From: CAWCXF01 sp963799455
Lineage (GTDB): Bacteria; Pseudomonadota; Alphaproteobacteria; Rhodobacterales; Rhodobacteraceae
Direction of reading: 5' to 3'
Length of the DNA stretch: 64,000 nt
Assembly: GCA_963799455.1 (NCBI GenBank)
Contig: CAWCXF010000008.1
Span: 558,001-622,000, forward strand
In this document: positions 25,744 through 33,753 of the stretch, in pieces
How positions within the stretch are numbered: the first letter of the stretch is position 1
Layout of the letters: every line of letters starts with the position of its first letter
Position numbers and translations under genes: made by a program
Notes under the pieces: model-generated
Databases searched by the model: none
What the model was told of the DNA's origin: nothing
What the model saw: the letters and a program-made list of their open reading frames with translations, nothing else

Positions 25744-27255
25744 ATGCTGGATCTGACCTACGACGCCCCCGCGCCGCGCGTGATCGAGGGCGCGAGCGGG
25801 CCTTGGGAGATCGTCGTCGGGCTCGAGGTGCATGCCCAGGTGTCGAGCCGCGCCAAGCTCTTCTCGGGCGCCTCGACCGAGTTCGGCGCCGAGCCCAACG
25901 CCAACGTCGCCTTCGTGGACGCAGGCATGCCCGGGATGCTGCCCGTCATCAACGCGTTCTGCGTCGAGCAGGTGGTGCGCACGGGCCTGGGCCTCAACGC
26001 CGCGATCAACCGCCGCTCGGCCTTCGACCGCAAGAACTACTTCTACCCCGACCTGCCGCAGGGCTACCAGATCAGCCAGCTCTACGAGCCGCTCGTGGGC
26101 GAGGGCGAGGTGATCGTGGAGATGGGCGAGGGGCTCGCGCGGCGCGTGCGCGTCGAGCGCATCCATCTCGAGCAGGACGCGGGCAAGTCGATCCACGACA
26201 TGGACCCGGGCCTGTCCTTCGTGGACCTCAACCGCACCGGCGTGGCACTCATGGAGATCGTCTCGCGCCCCGACATCCGCTCGCCCGAGGAGGCCGCGGC
26301 CTATGTGGCGAAGCTGCGCCAGATCATGCGCTACCTCGCCACCTGCGACGGCAACATGCAGGAGGGCAACCTGCGCGCCGACGTGAACGTGAGCGTCTGC
26401 CGCCCCGGCGACCACGAGCGCTACCGCGAGAGCGGCGACCACTCGGTGCTCGGCACGCGCTGCGAGATCAAGAACATGAACTCGCTGCGCTTCATCCAGG
26501 CCGCGATCGAGCACGAGGCGGGGCGCCAGATCGCGATCCTGGAGGACGGCGGCTCCGTCACCCAGGAGACGCGGCTCTACGACCCCGCCCGCGGCGAGAC
26601 GCGCTCGATGCGATCCAAGGAGGAGGCGCACGACTACCGCTACTTCCCCGACCCCGACCTGCTGCCGCTCGAGATCGAGGAGGCGTGGGTGGAGGCCATC
26701 CGCGCCTCGCTTCCCGAGCTGCCCGACGCCAAGCGCGCCCGTCTGATGGCCGAGCACGGGCTCGAGGACTACGACGCGGGCGTGCTGACGGCCGAGGCCG
26801 AGGCCGCGGACTTCTTCGAGGCGGTGGCACGGGGCCGCGACGGCAAGCTCGCCGCCAACTGGGTCATCAACGACCTCTTCGGCCGGCTCAAGGCCGACGA
26901 CCTGACGCTGTCGCGGAGCCCCGTCTCCGCGGCGCAGATCGGCGCCATCCTCGACCTGATCGGCTCGGGCGCGATCTCGGGCAAGATCGCCAAGGCGCTG
27001 TTCGAGGTCGTCTGGACCGAGGGCGGCGATCCGGCCGAGATCGTGGAGCGGCGCGGGATGCGCCAGGTGACGGACGCCGGGGAGATCGAGGCGGCGGTGG
27101 ACAAGGTCATCGCCGAGAACCCCGCCCAGGTGGAGAAGGCGCGCGCCAACCCCAAGCTCGCGGGCTGGTTCGTGGGGCAGGTGATGAAGGCCACGGGGGG
27201 CAAGGCGAACCCCAAGGCCGTCAACGAGCTGGTGGCGCGGAGGCTGGGGTCGTGA
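25744..27255 (+). CDS. gatB: Asp-tRNA(Asn)/Glu-tRNA(Gln) amidotransferase subunit B
   Basis: 503 residues, the normal length. GatB phosphorylates the mischarged Glu-tRNA(Gln) or Asp-tRNA(Asn) in the GatCAB complex. The hallmark segments are WEIVVGLEVHAQVSSRAKLF, FDRKNYFYPDLPQGYQISQ, EQDAGKSIHD and RADVNVSVCRPGD, and the C-terminal YqeY-like tRNA-binding tail (about 350-503) is intact. gatA and gatC are not in the window. The next gene overlaps the stop by GTGA. Confidence 0.97.
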   Translation: MLDLTYDAPAPRVIEGASGPWEIVVGLEVHAQVSSRAKLFSGASTEFGAEPNANVAFVDAGMPGMLPVINAFCVEQVVRTGLGLNAAINRRSAFDRKNYFYPDLPQGYQISQLYEPLVGEGEVIVEMGEGLARRVRVERIHLEQDAGKSIHDMDPGLSFVDLNRTGVALMEIVSRPDIRSPEEAAAYVAKLRQIMRYLATCDGNMQEGNLRADVNVSVCRPGDHERYRESGDHSVLGTRCEIKNMNSLRFIQAAIEHEAGRQIAILEDGGSVTQETRLYDPARGETRSMRSKEEAHDYRYFPDPDLLPLEIEEAWVEAIRASLPELPDAKRARLMAEHGLEDYDAGVLTAEAEAADFFEAVARGRDGKLAANWVINDLFGRLKADDLTLSRSPVSAAQIGAILDLIGSGAISGKIAKALFEVVWTEGGDPAEIVERRGMRQVTDAGEIEAAVDKVIAENPAQVEKARANPKLAGWFVGQVMKATGGKANPKAVNELVARRLGS

Positions 27256-27920
27256 GCTACGAATACCTCGTCGTCCCGGCCCCGCGCACGGCGCCGCGCG
27301 TCAAGGGGGTGCGCGGGGCCGCCGAGCGCTTCGCGCTCGCGGTGGCCGAGGTCATGAACGAGGCCGGCCGCGACGGCTGGGAATACCTCAGGACCGACAC
27401 GCTGCCCATGGAGGCGCGCGCGGGGTGGCTCGGCGGGCGGGCCGTGACGCCGCAGGAGCTGCTGGTGTTCCGCCGCGCGCCGTCGTCCGACGCGCTCCCG
27501 GACGACGGGGCGCCCGCCGCCCCGGGAGCCCCGTCCGTCCCCCGCGCCGCCGGGCGGGGCGCCGCCGCCGGGCGGGACGCCGCCGCCGGGCGAAGGCCCG
27601 CGGCCGGGCGGAGCGCCACGGGCATGCTGGGCGCCGCGGTCGCGGGCGAGGACGGCGAGGACGGCGCCGAGCATCGCCTCCCGCAGAGGGCCGAGCCCGC
27701 GCCGGTCATGCCGCTGTCGTCCCCGGCGGCGCCCGTCGGGTCCGTGGCCCGTCCGCAGACGGCGTCCCGTCCGCAGGGCGCGACCGGCCCCGGGGAGCAT
27801 CGCGTCGGGCTCTCGCCCTTCGATCCCGCCCGCGCCGAGGTCGAGCCCCTCGCGCCCGGCTCGGGCCAGGGCGCGCCGGGCCCCGGGCGGCCGAGGCTCG
27901 GCGGCGCGCGCCGGGACTAG
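27252..27920 (+). CDS. DUF4177-like protein with a long disordered tail
   Basis: 222 residues from a GTG that overlaps the gatB stop (GTGA). The first ~80 residues (SYEYLVVPAPRTAPRVKGV, then EVMNEAGRDGWEYLRTDTLP and TPQELLVFRR) form the small DUF4177-type domain with its DGWEYL hallmark. The remaining ~140 residues are Ala/Gly/Pro/Arg-rich and low in complexity. A gene of this type following gatB is seen in Rhodobacteraceae. Function unknown. Confidence 0.78.
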   Translation: MSYEYLVVPAPRTAPRVKGVRGAAERFALAVAEVMNEAGRDGWEYLRTDTLPMEARAGWLGGRAVTPQELLVFRRAPSSDALPDDGAPAAPGAPSVPRAAGRGAAAGRDAAAGRRPAAGRSATGMLGAAVAGEDGEDGAEHRLPQRAEPAPVMPLSSPAAPVGSVARPQTASRPQGATGPGEHRVGLSPFDPARAEVEPLAPGSGQGAPGPGRPRLGGARRD

Positions 27921-27949
27921 CGGACGCGCCCGAGGCCCCGAGCGCCCCC

Positions 27950-28207
27950 TCAGGGCCCCAGGTCGAGCGCGAGCGCGTGGATCCGGCCGACGATCTCGGG
28001 GCCGAGCGCGGCGTGCACGGCGCGGTGGCGCTCGATCCGGGTCATGGCGCCCAGCGCCTCGGCCCTCATCGTCACGCGGAAATGGCTCTCGCCGCCCTCG
28101 CGGTGGCCGGCGTGGCCGCGATGGGCCTCGCTCTCGTCGGCGACCTCGAGCGCGCGCGGCGCGAAGGCGGCCTCGAGCCGCGCGCGGATCACTTCGGACA
28201 ATCCCAT
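27950..28207 (-). CDS. bolA: BolA family protein
   Basis: 85 residues, typical. BolA proteins pair with monothiol glutaredoxins and take part in Fe-S or redox regulation. Conserved features are IRARLEAAFAPRALEVADES, the HFRVTMRAEALGAM segment and RHRAVHAALG near the C-terminus with the conserved His. A His-rich HRGHAGHREGGESHF loop is somewhat longer than usual. GAGGGGAG precedes the ATG at 28207. Divergent from the J-domain gene, as commonly found in Rhodobacteraceae. Confidence 0.9.
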   Translation of the reverse strand: MGLSEVIRARLEAAFAPRALEVADESEAHRGHAGHREGGESHFRVTMRAEALGAMTRIERHRAVHAALGPEIVGRIHALALDLGP

Positions 28208-28335
28208 GGAAGTTTCTCCCCTCGCCCCCTTCCAAGACCCTCGCCTTCGGCTACACTCGGCCGCCCGTCGAGGAAAGGCCGCCGGGCGGGGCTCCGGCCC
28301 CCGATCGGGGCGGCACGGCATCAGGAGGCGGCGAG

Positions 28336-28968
28336 ATGCGAAAGGACGACCCCTTCGGCTTCGACATGCGCGCGTCGGCCGACAAGAAGAAGCGCTCGCG
28401 CGGGCGCCGCGGGATGTCGGGCGCCTCCGAGACCTCGGTGCGGACCTGCGACGCCGAGGGCTGCGAGGAGCACGGCCAGTACCGCGCGCCGAAGTCCCCT
28501 GAGGTGCTCGACGACTATTTCTGGTTCTGCAAGGCGCATGTCCGCCAGTACAACCTCAAGTGGAACTTCTTCCACGGCGCCAGCGAGGACGAGTATTTCG
28601 ACCAGGTGGACGCCGATCGCGTCTGGGGCCGCGGGACCAAGCCGTTCGGGCGCACCAGCGAGGAGCAGCGCGCCTGGGCGCGGCTCGGGGTGGACGACCC
28701 CCATCAGGTTCTGGGCGAGAACGCCACCCGCAATCCGGGGAGGGCCAACGCCACCCAGCGCCGCCTGCCGCCCACCGAGCGCCGCGCGATCGAGATCCTC
28801 GACGCCCGCGACAGCTGGACCAAGGTCGAGATCCGCCAGAAGTACAAGAGCCTCGTGAAGGATCTCCACCCCGACACCAACGGCGGCGACCGGCGCGACG
28901 AGGAGCGATTCCACGAGGTCCGCTGGGCCTGGGAGCAGATCAAGGACAGCCGCAACTTCCGAGACTGA
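28336..28968 (+). CDS. J-domain protein (DnaJ-like, C-terminal J domain)
   Basis: 210 residues. The C-terminal ~65 residues form a J domain with RQKYKSLVKDLHPDTNGGD, including the HPD tripeptide that stimulates DnaK. The N-terminal part has a Cys-rich segment (RTCDAEGCEEHGQYRAP, then YFWFCKAHVRQYNLKWNFF) that could bind zinc. It is a co-chaperone-like protein of unknown client. GGAGGCGGCGAG stands ahead of the ATG. Relatives are usually found between bolA and cobS in this group; here kinase and stress genes lie before cobS. Confidence 0.9.
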   Translation: MRKDDPFGFDMRASADKKKRSRGRRGMSGASETSVRTCDAEGCEEHGQYRAPKSPEVLDDYFWFCKAHVRQYNLKWNFFHGASEDEYFDQVDADRVWGRGTKPFGRTSEEQRAWARLGVDDPHQVLGENATRNPGRANATQRRLPPTERRAIEILDARDSWTKVEIRQKYKSLVKDLHPDTNGGDRRDEERFHEVRWAWEQIKDSRNFRD

Positions 28969-29082
28969 CGCGGACGCGCGATCGGCTGACGGCGCGGGCG
29001 CGAGCCTCTGGACGGCGCCGGCCGGACGGGTTAGAATGCCGCATGGTAAATCAGGTCCGGAGGCGGCATCGGTCTCGTTGAC

Positions 29083-30333
29083 ATGGACGCTTCGCTGACC
29101 CCGCAGGATCGCCTCTCCGACCCCAGCCGTGGCGGGTCGTCCCGAGAGGCGCGGGCGGCGCGGCCGGGGATCCCCGGCCGGCATCCCGGAGAGGCCCGGC
29201 GGCTCTCGGCGGTGTCCGGCCGCGCCCTGCTCGGCACGGCGGCCGAGGACGCGTTCGAGGAGATCGCCGCGCTCGCGGGGCGGATCTGCGGGACGCCGAT
29301 CGCGGCGATCTCCTTCTTGGTCGGAGACCGCACCTGGCTCAGGTCCGGGGCCGGGCTCGCCACGCGCGACGCGCCGCTCGTGATCGGCCTGTGCGCCCAC
29401 GTCGCCCTCGGGACCGGGCCGGTCGAGATCGCTGACCTGACGCTCGACCCGAGGACGGCCGGCAACCCGCTCGTGACCGGGGCGCCGGGGCTGCGCTTCT
29501 GTGCGGGCGTGCCCGTGACCACCGCGGACGGCCTGCCCCTCGGCGCGCTGTGCGTGCTCGACACCCGCGCCCGCGCGCTCGACGGGGCCCAGCGCGCCGC
29601 GCTGCGGACGCTCGCGCGGCAGGTCACGGGCCAGCTCGACCTGCGCCGCGCGCTGCGCGCGCAGGCCGCAGGGGTGCGGCGCGCCGAGGAGCAGGCGACC
29701 GAGATCGCGCGCTCGATCGAGGCCGCCGAGACGCTCCGGCTCGAGATCGACCACCGCGTCAAGAACTCGCTCCAGCTCGTCAGCTCGCTGCTGCAGATGC
29801 AGGCGTCGCGCTCGGGCAGCGAGGAGGTCCGCGACGCGCTCGCCTCCGCGGGCGGCCGGGTGAGGGCGATCTCCTCGATCCACGCCGCTCTCAACCGGTC
29901 GAGCGGGTCGAGCGGGTCGAGCACGGTGAGGCTGCGCGAGCATGCCGAGCGGCTGGTCGAGGAGCTTCGGGCCGGCGCGCCCGACGGCGTCGAGATCGCG
30001 CTCGCCGCCGACGAGATCGTGCTGCGCAGCTCCGAGGCCACGTCGCTGGCGATCCTGGTCAACGAGTTCGTCACCAACTCGCTCAAGCACGCCTTCCCCG
30101 ACGGGCGCGAGGGGCGCGTGAGCCTCGACATCCGGCGCGACGGCGACCGCGTGCGCGCGCGCTTCTCCGACGACGGGGTGGGCCATGCGGCGGGCGGACG
30201 CTCGGCGCAGGAGGGGCTCGGCACGCGCATCATGCACGCGGTGGGCCAGCAGCTCGGCGCGACGCTCGACCTCGTGGCCGATGTCGACGGCACGTCGCTC
30301 GCCTTTGACTTCCCGCTCGGCCCTGACGGCTGA
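29083..30333 (+). CDS. GAF-domain sensor histidine kinase of the HisKA_2/HWE type
   Basis: 416 residues. A GAF domain covers about residues 50-190 (ISFLVGDRTWLRSGAGL, then GLRFCAGVPVTTADGLPLG). A coiled stretch leads to the HisKA_2 phosphoacceptor DHRVKNSLQLVSSLLQMQ near residue 225, then a HATPase domain with NEFVTNSLKHAFPDG (N box), FSDDGVG and GLGTRIMHAVGQQL. No transmembrane segment or receiver is present, so it is a soluble cytoplasmic kinase. HisKA_2/HWE kinases often act on the general stress response. A tiny in-frame repeat (SGSSGSS) interrupts the kinase between its H and N boxes. Confidence 0.88.
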   Translation: MDASLTPQDRLSDPSRGGSSREARAARPGIPGRHPGEARRLSAVSGRALLGTAAEDAFEEIAALAGRICGTPIAAISFLVGDRTWLRSGAGLATRDAPLVIGLCAHVALGTGPVEIADLTLDPRTAGNPLVTGAPGLRFCAGVPVTTADGLPLGALCVLDTRARALDGAQRAALRTLARQVTGQLDLRRALRAQAAGVRRAEEQATEIARSIEAAETLRLEIDHRVKNSLQLVSSLLQMQASRSGSEEVRDALASAGGRVRAISSIHAALNRSSGSSGSSTVRLREHAERLVEELRAGAPDGVEIALAADEIVLRSSEATSLAILVNEFVTNSLKHAFPDGREGRVSLDIRRDGDRVRARFSDDGVGHAAGGRSAQEGLGTRIMHAVGQQLGATLDLVADVDGTSLAFDFPLGPDG

Positions 30334-30343
30334 GGGGGGACTC

Positions 30344-30362
30344 CGGCGCCGTTCGGGCGCCG
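30344..30362 (+). terminator. Stem-loop after the histidine kinase gene
   Basis: CGGCGCC (30344-30350) and GGCGCCG (30356-30362) form a perfect 7-bp stem with loop GTTCG, 11 bp after the kinase stop. There is no U-run, so termination is uncertain. A second weaker inverted pair CGCCAG/CTGGCG follows. Confidence 0.4.
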
Positions 30363-30447
30363 AAGCCACCGCCAGTCGCGTACCCCTTGCGCTGGCGATT
30401 GCGCCCCCCCTTGGAAACGCGGGGGACGGTTCACCTCCCGGCCCGGG

Positions 30448-31005
30448 TCACATCTGGGGCAGGAGCACGTGGTCCACGACGTGGATGACGCCGTTCGACT
30501 GATCGACATCGGCGGTCGTCACGCGCGCGGCGCCGCCCGACTCGTCGAGGATGACGAGCGCATCGCCGTCCATCCGGGCCGACAGCGCGTCGCCCGAGAC
30601 GGTGGTGAAGTTGGCGAAGCCGTCGGGGCTCGCCTCGATCTGCGCCATGATGTCGGCGGTCGTGAGGTCGCCCGCGACCACATGCGCGGTCAGCACGCGC
30701 TGGAGCTGCTCCTTGTTCTCGGGCATCAGGAGCGTCTCGACGGTGCCCTCGGGCAGCGCCGCGAAGGCCTCGTCGGTGGGCGCGAAGACGGTGAACGGCC
30801 CCTCGGACTGGAGCGTCTCCACGAGGTCCGCGGCCTGCACGGCGGCGACCAGGGTGGTGTTGATCGGCGAGTTCATCGCGTTCTCGACGATGGTCATGTC
30901 GGCCATCATCTCGGCGCCGCCGACGGTGGGGTTGGCCATCTGCGCGAAGGCGGGCGCGCCCAGCAGCGTGGCGCACAGGATGGCGGTGGTGAGTCGCTTG
31001 GTCAT
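30448..31005 (-). CDS. Exported fasciclin-domain protein
   Basis: 185 residues with a signal peptide (MTKRLTTAILCATLLGAPAFA). One FAS1 domain covers about residues 40-185: LQSEGPFTVFAPTDEAFAAL (H1 box), LQRVLTAHVVAGDL, and NGVIHVVDHVLLP (H2 box). It acts in the periplasm or outside the cell, probably in adhesion or stress. It is on the same strand as, and just after, an ECF sigma/anti-sigma pair; fasciclin genes often belong to such loci. Confidence 0.92.
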   Translation of the reverse strand: MTKRLTTAILCATLLGAPAFAQMANPTVGGAEMMADMTIVENAMNSPINTTLVAAVQAADLVETLQSEGPFTVFAPTDEAFAALPEGTVETLLMPENKEQLQRVLTAHVVAGDLTTADIMAQIEASPDGFANFTTVSGDALSARMDGDALVILDESGGAARVTTADVDQSNGVIHVVDHVLLPQM

Positions 31006-31196
31006 GGGGTCTGTCCTTCGAGGTCTCGGCCGGCGCCCGCGGGTCGGGTCGGTCCTGCGCGAAGACACGGGGCGGCGCGCGCGGAAGTTGCACGGCGCCG
31101 ACACGAACGCGTGATGAGGGTATCGGGGGCCCTGAGGCGAGGGCCGCGAGGACGGGGGCCGCGAGGACGGGGGCCGCGAGGGTGGGGGGGCCGGGC

Positions 31197-31854
31197 TCAG
31201 GCCTCGGGGACGGCGCCGGTGGCGAGCACGGCGCCGGTGGGGGCGCCGGTGGGCGAGCCGCCGGGGGGCTCCTCGCTGACGGCGAGGGTCGCGCCGGGCA
31301 CCAGCGAAGCGAGCCCGGACCCGAGGACGAAGGCCGCGACCCCGTCCTCGGGCAGCACCCCGATCGAGACCGGCGCGGCCTCGCCCGCGATCAGCCACAG
31401 CTCCAGCACCCGTCCGGGCGGGGCCGCGCCCTCCAGCCGCTCGACCGCGAGCCTGCCCGCGTCGGGGTCGAAGGAGGCGGCGATCGCCAGGGCGCCGTCC
31501 TCGGCCGCGATCTCGACCGGCACGAGCGGCGCGGGCTCCACGAGGCGCAGCCCGAGGAAGGCCAGCGCCGCCAGCGCCGCCGCCGCGACGAGGCCGCCGA
31601 GCCAGGCCCGCGCCCGCCGGGGGCGGGGGAACAGCCGGCGCAGGAGGGCGCGGCGGACGCGGGCGGAGGGCGCGATGGACGCCACCTCGTCCGCCAGCGC
31701 CGCCAGAATCCTCCTCCCACTCGGCGACGAGGGCGCGCAGGGCGGGCTCCTCGCCCAGGCGCGCCTCGAACGCGGCCGCCTCGTCCTCCGGCAGCAGCCC
31801 GAGGACGTGCTCGGCCGCCGTGGCGACGTCGTCCTCTGGCGCGACCGGGCTCAT
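31197..31854 (-). pseudogene. RskA-like anti-sigma factor gene with a one-base frameshift
   Basis: The N-terminal part (MSPVAPEDDVATAAEHVLG, then ARLGEEPALRALVAEWEE) starts at 31854 in an ATGA overlap with the sigma gene. At about 31710 one extra G shifts the frame. The continuation in the next frame, ILAALADEVASIAPSARV, then a transmembrane helix (WLGGLVAAAALAALAFLGL) and the C-terminal RskA domain (VLELWLIAGEAAPVSIGVLP), is otherwise complete. Removing the extra base gives about 218 residues. The break may be real (loss of anti-sigma control) or a base-calling error in GGAGGATTCTGGCGG; see findings. Confidence 0.8.
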
Positions 31855-32432
31855 CGTCCCATGCACTCCCTCAGCTTGAGCAGGCTGCGCCGCATCCAGC
31901 TGCGCATCGTGTTGATCGGCACGCCGTGGCGCTCGGCCATGGCGGCGTAGGTGCGGCCCTCCAGATAGGCCCCGCGCACGGCGTCCGCGCGCACCGGCGC
32001 AAGCTCGTCCAGGCAGCGCAGGATGCGCTCGGCCTCCGAGGCGGCGATGGCCTGCGCCTCGGGCCCCGGGGCGCGGTCGGGCAGCGCGTGGGCCGACTCG
32101 ACCGGGGACGCGCTCCGGGCGCCGGCCCGCTCCCGCATCCGGCGCCGGTCGATGGCGTGATGGCGCGCCACCGCGATGAGCCAGGTCATCGGGCTCAGGC
32201 CGTTGGCGCGGTAGCGATCCGCGCCGTGCCAGATCTTGACGTAGACTTCTTGGAGCGCGTCCTCGGCCGCGGCGCGCTCGTCCAACACACGCAGGCAGAC
32301 GCCGAAGAGTTTCGCAGAGGTGCGGTCGTAGAGGCGCGCGAAGGCCCGCCGGTCGCCCAGGGCGACGCGGGCGATCAGCGCCTCGATCTCGGCTCGGGGG
32401 TCCGCCCCGGGGTCGGGCCGCGCTGGGCTCAC
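31851..32432 (-). CDS. ECF (extracytoplasmic function) RNA polymerase sigma factor
   Basis: 193 residues. Sigma region 2 shows AFARLYDRTSAKLFGVCLRV and EDALQEVYVKIWHGA, then SPMTWLIAVARHHAIDRRR; region 4 has the helix-turn-helix RTYAAMAERHGVPINTMRSW. Pairing with an RskA-like anti-sigma gene places it near the SigK/ECF19-type group, an assignment by context. It probably drives the fasciclin gene and its own operon in response to an envelope or redox signal. Confidence 0.92.
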   Translation of the reverse strand: MSPARPDPGADPRAEIEALIARVALGDRRAFARLYDRTSAKLFGVCLRVLDERAAAEDALQEVYVKIWHGADRYRANGLSPMTWLIAVARHHAIDRRRMRERAGARSASPVESAHALPDRAPGPEAQAIAASEAERILRCLDELAPVRADAVRGAYLEGRTYAAMAERHGVPINTMRSWMRRSLLKLRECMGR

Positions 32433-32565
32433 TCGACTGGGCTCACTCGTTCCTCACGCGGGCCACTCAACCACCCCTGCGCGGCCGGGCCAAGCCTTCC
32501 CCTTGCGAAGCGCCGCGATATGTTGGACTCCCGCGGGCGATCGAGGCTGAGCGGGCGAGGCGGGC

Positions 32566-33549
32566 ATGGCGGACGGGGCGATCGACTTGGGCAGGCCCGG
32601 CGAGGAGGTCCGCGTCCGCGAGGTGTTCGGCATCGAGTCCGACATGACCGTCAAGGGTTTCCCCGTGCGCACCGAGCGCGTGCCTGTGGTCGACGAGACC
32701 TACAAGTTCGACCCCGACACGACGCTCGCGATCCTCGCGGGCTTCCAGTGGAACCGCCGGGTGATGATCCAAGGGTATCACGGCACCGGCAAGTCCACCC
32801 ACATCGAGCAGGTCGCGGCGCGCCTCAACTGGCCCTGCGTGCGGGTCAACCTCGACAGCCACATCAGCCGCATCGACCTGATCGGCAAGGACGCGATCCG
32901 GCTCAAGGGCGGCGTGCAGGTGACCGAGTTCCAGGAGGGGATCCTGCCCTGGGCGCTCAGGAACGCCTGCGCCATCGTGTTCGACGAGTACGACGCCGGC
33001 CGCGCCGATGTGATGTTCGTGATCCAGCGCGTGCTGGAGACCGACGGCAAGCTCACGCTGCTCGACCAGAACGAGGTCATCACGCCGCACCCCTCGTTCC
33101 GCCTCTTCGCCACCTCCAACACGGTGGGCCTGGGCGACACGACCGGGCTCTACCACGGCACCCAGCAGATCAACCAAGGCCAGATGGACCGCTGGTCGCT
33201 GGTGGCCACGCTCAACTACCTCAGCCACGACGCCGAGGTCTCGATCGTGCTGTCGAAATGCCCGCACTACAACACCGCCGCCGGACGCCGCACGGTGGCG
33301 CAGATGGTGACGCTCGCGGACCACACCCGCACCGCCTTCATGAACGGCGAGCTCAGCACCGTCATGAGCCCGCGCACGGTGATCAACTGGGCGCAGAACG
33401 CCGAGATCTTCCGCGACGTGGGCTACGCCTTCCGCCTGACCTTCCTCAACAAGTGCGACGAGCTGGAGCGCCAGACGGTGGCCGAGTTCTACCAGCGCTG
33501 CTTCGACGAGGAGCTGCCCGAGAGCGCCGTGTCGATGAGCCTCGGCTGA
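32566..33549 (+). CDS. cobS: Aerobic cobaltochelatase subunit CobS
   Basis: 327 residues, the normal length. CobS is the AAA+ ATPase partner of CobT and CobN, which insert Co into hydrogenobyrinic acid a,c-diamide. Walker A is GYHGTGKSTHIEQV (about residue 75) and Walker B lies in ACAIVFDEYDAGRADV (about 140); the SNTVGLGDTTGLYHGTQQIN sensor segment follows. cobT lies 1.4 kb downstream on the same strand, separated by an inverted gene, whereas the two are usually adjacent. Confidence 0.96.
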   Translation: MADGAIDLGRPGEEVRVREVFGIESDMTVKGFPVRTERVPVVDETYKFDPDTTLAILAGFQWNRRVMIQGYHGTGKSTHIEQVAARLNWPCVRVNLDSHISRIDLIGKDAIRLKGGVQVTEFQEGILPWALRNACAIVFDEYDAGRADVMFVIQRVLETDGKLTLLDQNEVITPHPSFRLFATSNTVGLGDTTGLYHGTQQINQGQMDRWSLVATLNYLSHDAEVSIVLSKCPHYNTAAGRRTVAQMVTLADHTRTAFMNGELSTVMSPRTVINWAQNAEIFRDVGYAFRLTFLNKCDELERQTVAEFYQRCFDEELPESAVSMSLG

Positions 33550-33577
33550 GGCGCCTCGTCCGCCCGAACGCCATGCG

Positions 33578-33593
33578 CCCCCCGATCGGGGGG
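33578..33593. terminator. Palindromic hairpin between convergent genes
   Basis: CCCCCC-GATC-GGGGGG forms a perfect 6-bp G+C stem, 29 bp after cobS and between the convergent cobS and repeat-protein genes. It could stop transcription from both sides, though no U-run follows. Confidence 0.4.
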
Positions 33594-33753
33594 GCCGCGC
33601 GCCGCGCGGATCCGTCGGCGCGCGGCTCGGCGGCCGTCGCGCGACGCGGCCGGGCGAGGCGCAGGGCCTCACGGTCAGCGACGATCGCGCGATGCCGGCT
33701 CGGTGGGACGGCCCGGGCCGCGCAGGCTGTGCCGCCCGGGGCCGGATCCGGGC

